Part shown: positions 8,292-17,515 of the stretch, piece after piece | Position numbering within the stretch: the first letter of the stretch is position 1 | Layout of the letters: each line of letters opens with the position of its first letter | DNA from: Paracoccus denitrificans | GTDB lineage: Bacteria; Pseudomonadota; Alphaproteobacteria; Rhodobacterales; Rhodobacteraceae | Length of the DNA stretch: 64,000 nucleotides | NCBI GenBank assembly: GCA_005768755.1 | Contig: VAFL01000003.1 | Location: 248,001-312,000 of the forward strand | Direction: 5' to 3' | The notes under the pieces: generated by a model | Told to the model about the DNA's origin: nothing | The model's input: only the letters and a program-made list of their open reading frames with translations | Database searches by the model: none | Position numbers and translations under genes: made by a program

Positions 8292-9053
8292 GTGACGGAT
8301 TTGATGCTCAGGCAGGGCCGCTATCTCGCGCGTCTCGCGGAAACGCAGGACGATCTTCGCGCGGCGCAGCGGCTGCGTTGGCTGGCCTTTGTCGGTTCGC
8401 GCGCCGCCAACCCGAAGGATGGTTTGCTGGATGCCGATGACTACGATGCGGCCTGCAATCACGTTCTGATCGAGGATCAGCGCAGCGGACAACTTGTCGC
8501 CACGTTTCGCTTCATGGCGTTCGCCAATGGCTCGGGCATAGATCGAAGCTATTCGGCGCGCTTCTACAATCTCAGCCGACTGCGCAAGTTCGACGGTCCG
8601 ATGGTCGAGATGGGACGTTTCTGCACCCATCCCGAATGGCCCGACCCCGATATTCTGCGCATCGCCTGGGGGGCGATGACCAGCCATGTCGATCAGAACG
8701 GGGTGCAACTGCTGTTTGGCTGCTCATCGTTCATGGGCACGGAGATTTCGGGCTATGTGGACGCGTTCGCGCTGCTGAAGGAACGTCACATTGCGCCGCG
8801 CCGCTGGCTGCCGCGCGTCAAGGCGCCCAAGGTTTTCCGTTTTGCGCGGGCACTTCGGTTGATGACGCCGGACCTGAAGCGGGCGCAGGCCGGGCTGCCG
8901 CCGCTGCTGCGCACCTACTTGATGATGGGGGGCTGGGTCAGCGATCACGCCGTCGTGGATGAGCAGCTGGACACGTTGCATGTCTTCACCGGACTGGAAA
9001 TCGCCAGCATCCCGCCGGCGCGGCAGCGACTGCTACGCAGCGTGGCCGGTTGA
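8292..9053 (+). CDS. olsB: OlsB-like GNAT acyltransferase (ornithine lipid synthesis, first step)
   Basis: Acyl-ACP-dependent N-acyltransferase of the OlsB/haemolysin-like family, making lyso-ornithine lipid from ornithine. Recognisable segments are ARLAETQDDLRAAQRLRW, DDYDAACNHVLIED, GPMVEMGRFCTHPEW, a LLFGCSSFMGT block and LLRTYLMMGGWVSDHAVVD. A reading frame extends back to 8169, but the added residues look unlike a protein N-terminus. I choose the GTG at 8292, which gives about 253 residues; ATG 8304 is an alternative. The second-step enzyme OlsA is not adjacent. Confidence 0.82.
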   Translation: MTDLMLRQGRYLARLAETQDDLRAAQRLRWLAFVGSRAANPKDGLLDADDYDAACNHVLIEDQRSGQLVATFRFMAFANGSGIDRSYSARFYNLSRLRKFDGPMVEMGRFCTHPEWPDPDILRIAWGAMTSHVDQNGVQLLFGCSSFMGTEISGYVDAFALLKERHIAPRRWLPRVKAPKVFRFARALRLMTPDLKRAQAGLPPLLRTYLMMGGWVSDHAVVDEQLDTLHVFTGLEIASIPPARQRLLRSVAG

Positions 9054-9078
9054 AGGCGAATGAAACGGGTCAAATGAA

Positions 9079-9104
9079 AATCGCCAGCACAGGTGCTGGC
9101 GATT
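9079..9104 (-). terminator. Hairpin between olsB and the MipA gene
   Basis: Perfect 12-bp inverted repeat (9079-9090 with 9093-9104) and a two-base spacer between convergent genes. Read leftward it is followed by TTCATTTG, so it best serves as terminator of the MipA gene. It could also stop olsB transcription. Confidence 0.7.
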
Positions 9105-9150
9105 GAACAGGAAAAGGCGTTGCAACGCGACGTGGCGTATGCCGCAATGA

Positions 9151-9903
9151 TCAGAAGGCGAAATTCAGCGTGCGCACGATGCCCAGCTTGATCGAGGGCT
9201 GGTTGCGGTCCTGAACGATCGGGCTGTCGCCTGCATCACCGACCAGCCGCGAAAACCTTACCTCGCCCGTGATCGCGGTGCTGGGCGCAAGCTGATAGCG
9301 GCCTTCCAGGCTGAATGCGGCGGTATTGAAACCACCATCGGCCGAATAGGCGTCGTAATCAGTGCGCGCTGCTTCTTCGTCGGAGATCCCGAAATAGGTC
9401 TCGTTGTATTCGCCGTTGCCATAGCCGGCTTCAAGGCCAGCCCAGAAGGTCATCCGGTCGGTGGTTTCGAAACGGTAAGTCGCACCCAACTCGCCTGCGA
9501 CGCCATGATGGCCACCAAAGCCCTTGCGAACGGTTGCATAGGCAGTGGTATCGCCCATGTTATACGTGGCTTTCAGGCCCAGTTCATAGGCGCGGTCGAT
9601 GTCTTCCAGACCTTCCAGGCGGTCGTCGTCATCATCGTCGCGGCTGCTGATCATGTCGACGTTGGGCGAAATCGAGAATCCCGAATCCTCGCCAGCGCCG
9701 ATGCCACGCAGGCGCAGGTCGCGCAGGATCAGCCAGGGCGAAGCCTCGAATTCGTCCGAACCCTGATAGGTCGGTTTGTAAACCGCGCCCAAGCCGACGT
9801 CGACGGACACTTCATTCTGGCCCGAGCCGATGACGTTTTGTGCGAGGACTGGGGTCGAAGCGACAAGAGCGGCGATCAGCGGCAGAGCGAATTTCATTGG
9901 CAT
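9151..9903 (-). CDS. MipA/OmpV-family outer-membrane protein
   Basis: 250-residue outer-membrane beta-barrel. It has a signal peptide ending ASTPVLAQ, and the mature part begins with the family pattern VSVDVGLGAVYKPTYQGSDE followed by SPWLILRDLRLRG. Alternating strands run to a terminal aromatic residue (LNFAF), as expected for BamA-dependent insertion. An unusual run of six acidic residues (RDDDDDDRLE) lies in a presumed surface loop. MipA scaffolds murein enzymes in E. coli, but most relatives have no assigned role. Monocistronic. Confidence 0.88.
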   Translation of the reverse strand: MPMKFALPLIAALVASTPVLAQNVIGSGQNEVSVDVGLGAVYKPTYQGSDEFEASPWLILRDLRLRGIGAGEDSGFSISPNVDMISSRDDDDDDRLEGLEDIDRAYELGLKATYNMGDTTAYATVRKGFGGHHGVAGELGATYRFETTDRMTFWAGLEAGYGNGEYNETYFGISDEEAARTDYDAYSADGGFNTAAFSLEGRYQLAPSTAITGEVRFSRLVGDAGDSPIVQDRNQPSIKLGIVRTLNFAF

Positions 9904-10080
9904 ATCCTGAAATTACTGGGATCGGGCGGGCGATCCGGATTGTTCAATGGCATTTGCCAATCGTGGCCTTCTTAATCAAGTGCCGCAGGTGCCCGGCAGC
10001 ACCATCTTCGCCAAGGCGTGTCCGATCCGCAACGAATTTCTTCGCAGGGAATATCGCAGACGGGCCAGTCGCCGATCCGA

Positions 10081-11928
10081 TCAGCCGCGTTCCGCGCGCT
10101 CCAACCGCTCCAACGCCTGCATCCACAGCGCTTCGGCGCGGGTCATCGCCTCGGTCGCCTCGGCATGTTTGCGGCCCCATTTCTCCACTTCGGCAGGGTC
10201 ATCGTAGACCTTGGGGTCGGCCATCTTGACGCCCAGCTTGTCCAGCATTTCGGTCAGCTTGGTGATGCGATCCTCGGCCCGGCGGGCTTCTGCGCGCAGT
10301 TCCAGGATCTCGTCGCGACTGGCCCGCTTCGGCGCAGGCTTCTGGGGCGCGCGCATCGGCTTGTCATCTGACGACGACAGCAGCATGGCGCGGTAGTCAT
10401 CCAGATCGCCCTGCCAGGGCGCGACGCTGCCCTGATCGACCAGCCAAAGCCGTTCCGCCACCAGCGACAGCAGATGCATGTCATGGCTGACCAGCACCAC
10501 GGCGCCGCTATAGTCGTTCAACGCCTCGGTCAGTGCCTCGCGGCTTTCGATATCAAGGTGGTTGGTCGGTTCGTCCAGGACCAGCAGATGCGGGGCGTCG
10601 ATGGTGGCGATCAGCAGCGACAGCCGCGCCTTCTGTCCGCCCGACAGCTGGCCGACCCTGGTCGTCGCCTGCGCTTCCATCAGGCCGAAGCCCGCCAGCC
10701 GCGCCCGCAGCTTTGCCGGCGCTTCTGACGGGCGCAGGCGGCGGATATGATCCAGCGGAGTCTCGTCCAGTTCCAGCTCATCAACCTGATGCTGGGCGAA
10801 GTAGCCCACGCGCAGCTTCGAGGAGCGTGTGATCTGCCCGGCCATTGTCGGCAGCCGCTCTGCCAGCAGCTTCGACAGCGTGGACTTGCCCTGACCGTTG
10901 CGTCCAAGCAGCGCAATGCGGTCATCCTGGTCGATGCGCAGGCTGAGATGACGCAGCACTTGCCGATCACCGTAACCGATGGCCACATCCTCCATCGCGA
11001 CGATGGGCGGCGACAACTGCTCGGGCGCGGGGAAGGTGAAGCGGTGGAACTTGGCATCTTCCGGTGCGGTGATCGGTTCCATCTTCGCAAGCATCTTCAC
11101 GCGCGCCTGGGCCTGCTTGGCCTTGCTGGCCTTGGCCTTGAAGCGATCGACGAAGCTTTGCAGGTGGGCGCGGCGGGCATCCTGCTTCTTCGCCTCGGAC
11201 GCCTGCAGCGCGCGCTTTTCAGCGCGGGTGCGGGCGAAGGTGTCATAACCGCCGGTGTAAAGCACCAGCTTGCGGTCTTCGAGATGCAGGATATGGCCCA
11301 CCGCCCGGTTCAGCAGGTCACGATCGTGGCTGATGACGATAACCGTATGGGGATAGCGCGCCAGATAGCTTTCCAGCCAAAGCGCCCCTTCAAGGTCCAG
11401 ATAGTTCGTCGGCTCGTCCAGCAGCAGCAGGTCGGGCTGCGCAAACAACACCCCTGCCAGCGCCACGCGCATCCGCCAGCCCCCCGAATAATCGGCGGTC
11501 GGTCGGGCCTGATCCTCGGTCGAGAAGCCAAGGCCGCGCAAGATGGTGGCAGCCCGCGCTTCGGCGGACCAGGCGTCGATGTCGATCAGGCGGGTCTGGA
11601 TTTCCGCGATCCGGTTCGCATCGGTCGCGGTTTCGGATTCGATCAGCAGGGCTGCGCGTTCCGCATCGGCATCCAGCACCGTATCCAGAACAGATCGGTC
11701 CGTGCCTGGCGCTTCCTGCGCAATGCCGCCGATCCTGGCGCGCGACGGCAGGCTGATTGCGCCGCCATCAAGGCCCAGCTCGCCGCGCAGCAGGCGAAAC
11801 AGCGTGGTCTTGCCGGTCCCGTTCGGACCGACCAGCCCGACCTTGTGGCCCGACGGGATCGAGGCCGAGGCATGTTCGAACAGCGGGCGACCCGCGATGG
11901 AATAGGAAATGTCATCAATACGCAGCAT
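10081..11928 (-). CDS. ABC-F family ATP-binding protein (YheS/Uup type)
   Basis: Soluble twin-ATPase protein of about 615 residues that, in its family, acts on ribosomes rather than in transport. Domain one has Walker A GPNGTGKTT, signature YSGGWRMR and Walker B LLLLDEPTNYLD. The ABC-F linker follows (RAEKRALQASEAKKQDARRA). Domain two has GRNGQGKST, LSGGQKARLS and LLVLDEPTNHLD. A charged coiled-coil C-terminus ends the protein. I start at ATG 11928 (MLRIDDISY) rather than 11949. It is divergent from the sulfotransferase gene. Confidence 0.92.
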   Translation of the reverse strand: MLRIDDISYSIAGRPLFEHASASIPSGHKVGLVGPNGTGKTTLFRLLRGELGLDGGAISLPSRARIGGIAQEAPGTDRSVLDTVLDADAERAALLIESETATDANRIAEIQTRLIDIDAWSAEARAATILRGLGFSTEDQARPTADYSGGWRMRVALAGVLFAQPDLLLLDEPTNYLDLEGALWLESYLARYPHTVIVISHDRDLLNRAVGHILHLEDRKLVLYTGGYDTFARTRAEKRALQASEAKKQDARRAHLQSFVDRFKAKASKAKQAQARVKMLAKMEPITAPEDAKFHRFTFPAPEQLSPPIVAMEDVAIGYGDRQVLRHLSLRIDQDDRIALLGRNGQGKSTLSKLLAERLPTMAGQITRSSKLRVGYFAQHQVDELELDETPLDHIRRLRPSEAPAKLRARLAGFGLMEAQATTRVGQLSGGQKARLSLLIATIDAPHLLVLDEPTNHLDIESREALTEALNDYSGAVVLVSHDMHLLSLVAERLWLVDQGSVAPWQGDLDDYRAMLLSSSDDKPMRAPQKPAPKRASRDEILELRAEARRAEDRITKLTEMLDKLGVKMADPKVYDDPAEVEKWGRKHAEATEAMTRAEALWMQALERLERAERG

Positions 11929-12018
11929 GGCGCTGCCATGACCCAGCAAGGCGATTGCGTCAATGGCCCATGCGGCCTATGACGAAGGGGATTTCGACGC
12001 TGAGGCAGTTCCGCCGAC

Positions 12019-12792
12019 ATGACCGAGTTGCACAAGTTCGGCCATCGCGCCCGTTTCCTGATCGTGACCATGCCGCGCAGCGGGTCCTATCATCTGGCTT
12101 CGCTTCTGGGCAGCGCGCCGGATGTCATATGCCTGGGCGAGCTTTATAAGCCAAATGCCATCGAACTGCCGCAGCAACTGCGCCAGCAGGTCGGGCTGGC
12201 GCGCCATGATACAGCCATCCGCGATGCCGATCCGGCCGGCTATCTGGCGCTGCTGATGGCGCATTGCGAAAAGCCGGTCTTCGGTTTCAAGGAATTTCTG
12301 GACCGCATTCACGCGACCGGCATGGGCAAATACACGCTGCGCTCGCGTCATTGGCAGAAGATCTTCCTGGTCCGCAATCCGATCCGCAAATATGCCTCGT
12401 TGCAGCGCGCCATCGAAACCGGCGCCTATACCAAGATGCAGCCGGGCGCCGCGCCCGAGGATAATGCCGTGGTCCGCTTCGATCCGCAGCTTTTCGATGA
12501 AACCGTCCGGCTGGACCGCAAGTTGCGCCAGCGATACCGCGAGCTGAAGGAACAGAAGCCGCGCCGTAACATGTTGCTGGATTATCGCGATCTGAACGAT
12601 CCCCAGAAGCTGAACCAGGTGCTGGATTTCATTTCCGCCGACGCCGATGCGGCGATGCTGAGCAGCAGTTACCACCGCCAAAGCCCGGCGCCGTTGCGCG
12701 AGAGCATCGCAGATTACGACATGCTGGCGCGTCATGCGGCGGCAAACGGTCTTCAGGCGGAACTGGAAGATGCCGAGGATCCCCTGTCCTGA
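12019..12792 (+). CDS. NodH/Stf0-like sulfotransferase
   Basis: 257-residue PAPS-dependent sulfotransferase candidate. The 5'-phosphosulfate loop is seen in FLIVTMPRSGSYHLASLL near residue 15, and a 3'-phosphate-binding segment in IFLVRNPIRKYASLQRAIE near residue 115. This resembles NodH/Stf0-type enzymes acting on small carbohydrates. No glycan or lipid biosynthesis genes adjoin it, so the acceptor is unknown. Apparently a single-gene unit, divergent from the ABC-F gene. Confidence 0.78.
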   Translation: MTELHKFGHRARFLIVTMPRSGSYHLASLLGSAPDVICLGELYKPNAIELPQQLRQQVGLARHDTAIRDADPAGYLALLMAHCEKPVFGFKEFLDRIHATGMGKYTLRSRHWQKIFLVRNPIRKYASLQRAIETGAYTKMQPGAAPEDNAVVRFDPQLFDETVRLDRKLRQRYRELKEQKPRRNMLLDYRDLNDPQKLNQVLDFISADADAAMLSSSYHRQSPAPLRESIADYDMLARHAAANGLQAELEDAEDPLS

Positions 12793-12874
12793 AAGCAAAC
12801 GGGGGTTGTTGCGCCACTGACTGCGTTGAGGCAAGATCATCAGGTGGTCATGTGATCTGGGTTTTGGTGTCGCG

Positions 12875-13402
12875 ATGAGTATTCTGGACGAGCAAATCGA
12901 AGCTCATTACGCGCCGATGAAACTGATCCTGATCTTGTGTGGCTGCGTGCTGATGCTCGCTGGCTCTGGGATGCTGGCATTCGGGTATGACGGAAGCGGG
13001 CCGGGCGATCTTTCAATGTTCATCGGTTGGGTCGGTCTGATCTTTTTCGCCGTCTGTAGCCTTTTGTGGGTGCGCCAGGTTTCCAGACTTGGCCAGCCGG
13101 CCATCACCCTGTCGCGCGCGGGGCTGCACGATGTCCGCCTGTCGCAGCGGCCCGTGCCATGGCGAGCGATCAAGGGCACGCATATCTGGCAACAACACCG
13201 CCAGAAGATCCTGGTTCTTCAGGTGGCACCAGCCGTCGAACCCGAAATCGGGCTGACCCGCGTGGCACGCCTGTCGCGCGGCCTTAACGCAAAATATGGG
13301 AATGACGGCCTGTATGTGCCGCTGACCGGCCTTAAAATGGACGCGGACAGGCTTGCGTCCGAGATCGACGCACGCGTGCGGGCCACCCGATCGGGCGCAT
13401 GA
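12875..13402 (+). CDS. STM3941-like membrane protein of unknown function
   Basis: 175-residue protein with two N-terminal membrane helices (about residues 16-36 and 47-66). A soluble part follows that resembles a PH-like domain: GQPAITLSRAGLHDVRLSQRPVPW and a final VPLTGLKMDADRLASEI. The architecture of two helices, a glycine-containing turn, a Trp-rich strand and a terminal helix matches the STM3941 family. No biochemical function is known for that family. Assignment is by layout and motif pattern only. Confidence 0.65.
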   Translation: MSILDEQIEAHYAPMKLILILCGCVLMLAGSGMLAFGYDGSGPGDLSMFIGWVGLIFFAVCSLLWVRQVSRLGQPAITLSRAGLHDVRLSQRPVPWRAIKGTHIWQQHRQKILVLQVAPAVEPEIGLTRVARLSRGLNAKYGNDGLYVPLTGLKMDADRLASEIDARVRATRSGA

Positions 13403-13517
13403 ATGCGGGTTTGTGCCAGATGGCGCGCCCCGGCGTCATATGCTCCAACCGCGAAAGGCACGGGTTCTTTCTATCACGTCAGGACCGGCTGATATTCTGA
13501 CAAGCAAAGGAAACGTC

Positions 13518-13973
13518 TTGCCCTTGGTCAACCTTCCAGCAGTTACGCGTCTGCGCGTGTTCTGCCTCGTTGTAATTCTTGCGCCGGTGACGGCCCTTGC
13601 TGGCGACGCGGTTGTTGATTTCGCCTCGCCCACGGGGAATATCTACTGCATATTCCGTGACGTCGAAGACGTATCTCCATCAGGCGTTCACTGCGAGATC
13701 TATGATTTCATCCCCAGCCAGCCGGACCCGTTCGATGTCGATTGCCACGAACCGCCGATCGATTGGGGTGCACAGGTCGATCTTGGAAGCACCGGGATGG
13801 CGCAGCCGGTCTGTTCTGGCGATCCCGTCGGCGAAGGGGCCATGGAATTGCCCTATGGTTATACGATCACGGGTGAAGGGATCACCTGCGCCTCGGATAC
13901 GGGCGGGGTGACCTGCACCAATCGCGATGGTCACGGCTTCACACTATCCCGATCGCGGCAGGTGCTTTTCTGA
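13518..13973 (+). CDS. DUF6636-like secreted protein
   Basis: About 151 residues beginning at a TTG (13518) preceded by AAAGGA. The reading frame is open further upstream, but that part lacks a credible start. A signal peptide (residues 1 to about 28, ending PVTALA) leads into VVDFASPTGNIYCIFRD, the hallmark strand of DUF6636 proteins. There are eight cysteines in the mature part, consistent with disulfides in the periplasm. Function is unknown. It is followed by about 166 non-coding bases before ndk. Confidence 0.72.
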   Translation: MPLVNLPAVTRLRVFCLVVILAPVTALAGDAVVDFASPTGNIYCIFRDVEDVSPSGVHCEIYDFIPSQPDPFDVDCHEPPIDWGAQVDLGSTGMAQPVCSGDPVGEGAMELPYGYTITGEGITCASDTGGVTCTNRDGHGFTLSRSRQVLF

Positions 13974-14139
13974 TCAGGATACCGGGCGCGTCCTGTCGCG
14001 AATTGGTGGCATAAGGAAGCGATGAATGCGACCGCTGCGGGTCGCCGATACAGCTTTTCAACATGCCATCCCCATGATACGAGCCGCGCATAATTCTTCG
14101 CGCGGGGCTGCCCCCGTGCCCATCTGACGGAGATATTCA

Positions 14140-14562
14140 ATGGCTACCGAGCGCACGCTCTCGATCATCAAACCTGACGCCACCAAACGCAACCTGACCG
14201 GCAAGATCGTCTCGAAGTTCGAAGATGCCGGCCTGCGCGTTGTTGCCTCGAAGCGCATCCATCTTTCGCCCGCGCAAGCCGGTGCGTTCTACGCCGAACA
14301 CAGCGAGCGCCCGTTCTATGGCGAACTGGTCGACTACATGGCGTCCGAACCTGTCATCGTGCAGGTCCTGGAAGGCGAAGGTGCCATTGCCAAGAACCGC
14401 GAAGTCATGGGTGCGACCGATCCGGCAGAAGCCGCTGCGGGCACCATCCGCAAGGATTTCGCCCTGTCGAAGGGCGAAAACTCGGTCCACGGTTCGGACA
14501 GCCCGGAATCCGCAGCGCGTGAAATCGCGTTCTTCTTCTCGGGTCTTGAACTGGTCGGCTGA
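14140..14562 (+). CDS. ndk: Nucleoside diphosphate kinase
   Basis: Transfers the gamma-phosphate of ATP to other NDPs and dNDPs through a phosphohistidine. The 140-residue protein starts MATERTLSIIKPDATKRN and has the catalytic His117 in ENSVHGSDSPESA. Family landmarks ERPFYGELVDYM and EVMGATDPAEAA are intact. Standard length. A hairpin terminator follows, separating it from the fabD cluster. Confidence 0.98.
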   Translation: MATERTLSIIKPDATKRNLTGKIVSKFEDAGLRVVASKRIHLSPAQAGAFYAEHSERPFYGELVDYMASEPVIVQVLEGEGAIAKNREVMGATDPAEAAAGTIRKDFALSKGENSVHGSDSPESAAREIAFFFSGLELVG

Positions 14563-14584
14563 TCGGTTTTCATGACCGTTTCAG

Positions 14585-14615
14585 GGGGCGTGGTCCGAAA
14601 GGCCCGCGCCCCTTT
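14585..14615 (+). terminator. Terminator after ndk
   Basis: GC-rich hairpin (14585-14590 pairing with 14607-14612, extendable by three pairs) followed by TTT, 23 bases past the ndk stop. Confidence 0.6.
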
Positions 14616-14675
14616 GACATTGCCGCGCCCCTTTCGCCGGGTTAGGACGGATAAAACGTCAAAGGGGACCACAAG

Positions 14676-15605
14676 ATGCGCGCATTCGTTTTTCCCGGTC
14701 AGGGTGCCCAGACCATCGGCATGGGACGCGAACTGGCCGAGACCTATCCGGTTGCAATGGATGTATTTCGTGAGGTGGACGACGCGCTTGGTGAAAACCT
14801 CTCGAAACTGATCTGGGAAGGTGATGCCGAAGAGTTGACCTTGACGCGTAACGCCCAGCCCGCGCTGATGGCGACCTCCATGGCGGCGTTTCGGGCGCTG
14901 GAGGCGGAAGGTTTCGGGATCAAGGATGCCGATTATGTCGCCGGCCACTCGCTTGGCGAATATTCGGCATTATGCGCGGCAGGCGCGTTCAGCCTTGCCG
15001 ATACAGCCCGGCTTTTGCGGCTGCGCGGGCAAGCGATGCAGGACGCCGTGCCTGTTGGTGTCGGTGCCATGGCCGCGATCCTGGGTCTGGATTTCGCAGC
15101 CGTGGACGAGATCGCGCGCGAAGCGGCGGGCGACGAAGTCTGTCAGGCGGCGAACGACAACGATCCTGCGCAGGTCGTCATTTCGGGTCACAAGGACGCG
15201 GTCGAACGCGCCGCCGGGCTGGCCAAGGAGCGCGGCGCGAAACGTGCGCTGATGCTGCCGGTTTCTGCCCCGTTCCATTCGGTGCTGATGCAACCTGCCG
15301 CTGCTGCGATGTCGGATGCGCTGGCAGCGGTCGAGATACAGGTGCCCGCCGTGCCGGTTGTCGCCAATGTCCGCGCTGAGCCTGTGCTGGAACCTGGCGC
15401 GATCCGCATTCTTCTGGTCGAGCAGGTTACAGGGTCCGTCCGCTGGCGCGAGTCGGTCGAGTTCCTTGCGGGTGCGGGAGTTACGGAGTTCTGGGAAATC
15501 GGTGCCGGAAAGGCGCTGTCGGGGATGATCAAGCGCATTGCCAAGGACGCAGGAACGCGGGCCATCGGTTCGCCCGCTGACATCGCGGCTCTAAAGGACG
15601 CCTGA
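14676..15605 (+). CDS. fabD: Malonyl-CoA:ACP transacylase
   Basis: Loads malonyl units onto acyl carrier protein for fatty-acid elongation. The 309-residue protein has FPGQGAQTIGMG, the nucleophile Ser92 in GHSLGEYSAL and the catalytic histidine in VSAPFHSVLM. It is the first gene of fabD-racemase-fabG-acpP, an order that differs from the textbook cluster by the inserted racemase. The stop overlaps the start of the next gene by one base, suggesting coupled translation. Confidence 0.97.
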   Translation: MRAFVFPGQGAQTIGMGRELAETYPVAMDVFREVDDALGENLSKLIWEGDAEELTLTRNAQPALMATSMAAFRALEAEGFGIKDADYVAGHSLGEYSALCAAGAFSLADTARLLRLRGQAMQDAVPVGVGAMAAILGLDFAAVDEIAREAAGDEVCQAANDNDPAQVVISGHKDAVERAAGLAKERGAKRALMLPVSAPFHSVLMQPAAAAMSDALAAVEIQVPAVPVVANVRAEPVLEPGAIRILLVEQVTGSVRWRESVEFLAGAGVTEFWEIGAGKALSGMIKRIAKDAGTRAIGSPADIAALKDA

Positions 15606-16315
15606 TGCGTCCGATCGGCATCCTGGGGGGCATGTCTTGGGTCTCGACCGCCCATTACTATGCCACGCTGAACCGGATGGTGGCCAAGCGGATGGGCGGG
15701 CTTCACTCGGCCCGGATCCTGCTTCATTCCGTTGATTTCGCCCCGATTGCGCAGATGCAGGCGGATGAGGATTGGCAGGGCGCGGGTGAGGTGCTGGCCG
15801 AGGCCGCCCGAGGGTTGGAGGCTGCGGGCGCAGGTTCGCTGCTGATCGCCGCCAACACGATGCATCTGGTGGCCGATCAGGTGGCCGCGGCCGTCAAGCT
15901 GCCGCTGATCCATATCGCCGATGCGACGGCCTCCGCCATCGCGGCATCGGGACTGACGCGCCCCGGTCTGATCGCCACCGCATACACGATGGACCGTCGT
16001 TTTTACCGCGACCGCCTGGAAGCGGCGGGACTGTCACCTGTGCTGCCCGATACGCAAGCGCGTGAACGGATACACCGCATCATCTTCGATGAGCTCGTCC
16101 GGGACGAGATCCGAGACGAGAGCCGGCGTTATTATGAGCAGGTGGCAGAGGGGCTGATTTCTGCGGGCGCCGATTGCATCATCCTTGGCTGTACCGAGGT
16201 CGGGCTGCTTTTGAACGCGCAGAATGTGCCGGCACCCGTTTTCGACACCGTTGAAATTCACTGCCGGGCGGCCATGGAGGCCGCCTTGTTCGAGACAGGA
16301 GAGAGATATGTTTGA
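15605..16315 (+). CDS. Aspartate/glutamate racemase-family protein (YgeA-like)
   Basis: 236-residue member of the broad aspartate/glutamate racemase fold, clearly related to E. coli YgeA: GILGGMSWVSTAHYY near the start, GGLHSARILLHSVDF, GCTEVGLLL near residue 196. Racemases use two thiols, or Thr83/Cys197 in YgeA. Here Cys196 is kept but residue 83, in AANTMH, is alanine, so two-base racemisation may be impaired or altered. It overlaps fabD by one base and fabG by eight bases. Co-expression with fatty-acid genes is therefore likely, but no link in metabolism is obvious. Confidence 0.88.
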   Translation: MRPIGILGGMSWVSTAHYYATLNRMVAKRMGGLHSARILLHSVDFAPIAQMQADEDWQGAGEVLAEAARGLEAAGAGSLLIAANTMHLVADQVAAAVKLPLIHIADATASAIAASGLTRPGLIATAYTMDRRFYRDRLEAAGLSPVLPDTQARERIHRIIFDELVRDEIRDESRRYYEQVAEGLISAGADCIILGCTEVGLLLNAQNVPAPVFDTVEIHCRAAMEAALFETGERYV

Positions 16316-17045
16316 TCTGACGGGCAAGCGCGCCCTCGTGACCGGCGCGTCGGGCGGGATCGGTGGGGCTGTGGCCGAGGCGCTGCATGCCGCCGGCGCC
16401 AGTGTTGCCCTGTCGGGCACCCGAGAGGCCCCGCTGACAGAGCTTGCCGAACGCCTTGGCGAACGCGCCCATGTCGTTACGGCCGATCTGGGCGATCCAG
16501 ACGCCGTCGAGGCATTGCCGAAAGCGGCTGCCGAGGCAATGGGCGCGGTCGACATACTGGTCAACAACGCAGGCATCACCCGCGACAACCTGTTCATGCG
16601 CATGTCCGATGAGGAATGGGCAAAGGTGATCGACGTCAACCTGACCTCATCCTTCCGTCTCATGCGGGGTGTCCTTCGCGGGATGATGAAGGCGCGTTGG
16701 GGCAGGATCGTGAACATCACCTCGGTTGTGGGTGCTACGGGCAATCCGGGGCAGGCCAATTACGCCGCTGCCAAGGCCGGCCTGGTCGGCATGTCGAAAT
16801 CACTGGCCTACGAGGTTGCAAGCCGTGGCATCACCGTCAATTGCGTTGCACCCGGCTTTATCGCGACGGCCATGACCGACAAACTGACTGACGACCAGAA
16901 AGGCAAGATACTGACCCAGATCCCGGCCGGCGCCATGGGCAGCCCTTCGGATATTGCGGCGGCGGTTCTTTACCTGTCGGCGCCCGAATCGGGCTACGTC
17001 ACGGGGGCAACCCTGCACGTCAATGGTGGCATGGCGATGCTGTGA
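16308..17045 (+). CDS. fabG: 3-oxoacyl-[acyl-carrier-protein] reductase
   Basis: NADPH-dependent reductase of the fatty-acid elongation cycle, a classical short-chain dehydrogenase of 245 residues. The cofactor motif TGASGGIGG, the NNAG segment and the Ser139-Tyr152-Lys156 triad are all present, and the C-terminus has GATLHVNGGMAML. The ATG at 16308 follows AGGAGA and is inside the last codons of the racemase gene. The reading frame is open further upstream, but those codons belong to the overlapping gene. Confidence 0.97.
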   Translation: MFDLTGKRALVTGASGGIGGAVAEALHAAGASVALSGTREAPLTELAERLGERAHVVTADLGDPDAVEALPKAAAEAMGAVDILVNNAGITRDNLFMRMSDEEWAKVIDVNLTSSFRLMRGVLRGMMKARWGRIVNITSVVGATGNPGQANYAAAKAGLVGMSKSLAYEVASRGITVNCVAPGFIATAMTDKLTDDQKGKILTQIPAGAMGSPSDIAAAVLYLSAPESGYVTGATLHVNGGMAML

Positions 17046-17205
17046 AACTGGCCGTTTACAGGTCTTTCCCGATGCCAAACGCGGCGAAAGCGGTTGCAAG
17101 GGCGGGCTTGGCTGCTATATCCCGTCATGAGGCCAAGGGGGAAACCCCGGCATCGCGGCATGGCCGCAAACCTTGGGCACATGCCCGCGAACATGAGGAT
17201 AAGAC

Positions 17206-17439
17206 ATGAGCGATATTGCTGATCGCGTGAAAAAAATCGTCGTCGAGCACCTGGGTGTGGACGAGGACAAGGTTGTAGAAACTGCGTCCTTCATTGACGA
17301 TCTGGGTGCGGACAGCCTCGACACGGTCGAGCTGGTCATGGCCTTCGAAGAAGAATTCGGCATCGAGATCCCGGATGACGCGGCCGAAACGATCCAGACT
17401 TTCGGCGATGCCGTCGGTTTCATCAAGGGCGCGGTCTGA
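17206..17439 (+). CDS. acpP: Acyl carrier protein
   Basis: 77-residue acidic helical carrier that holds growing acyl chains on phosphopantetheine. The attachment serine is Ser37 in LGADSLDTVELVM. It starts MSDIADRVKKIVVEHLGVDE and has normal length and composition. The 160 bases between fabG and acpP suggest acpP also has its own promoter, fitting its usual high expression. A strong terminator follows. Confidence 0.98.
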   Translation: MSDIADRVKKIVVEHLGVDEDKVVETASFIDDLGADSLDTVELVMAFEEEFGIEIPDDAAETIQTFGDAVGFIKGAV

Positions 17440-17460
17440 TCCAGCCCTGAAGATTTAAGG

Positions 17461-17487
17461 AAAACGGCGCCTTCGGGCGCCGTTTTT
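17461..17487 (+). terminator. Strong Rho-independent terminator of acpP
   Basis: Perfect 11-bp inverted repeat (17461-17471 with 17476-17486) around a TTCG tetraloop, ending in five T. Its A-rich 5' side means it can also act leftward. Confidence 0.93.
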
Positions 17488-17515
17488 CGTTTGGGGTGGC
17501 AGGTTGTCTGACCGG

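Noticed and set aside
10747..11982. 411-codon plus-strand frame antisense to the ABC-F gene
   Set aside because: No family resemblance; shadow of a strongly biased coding strand.
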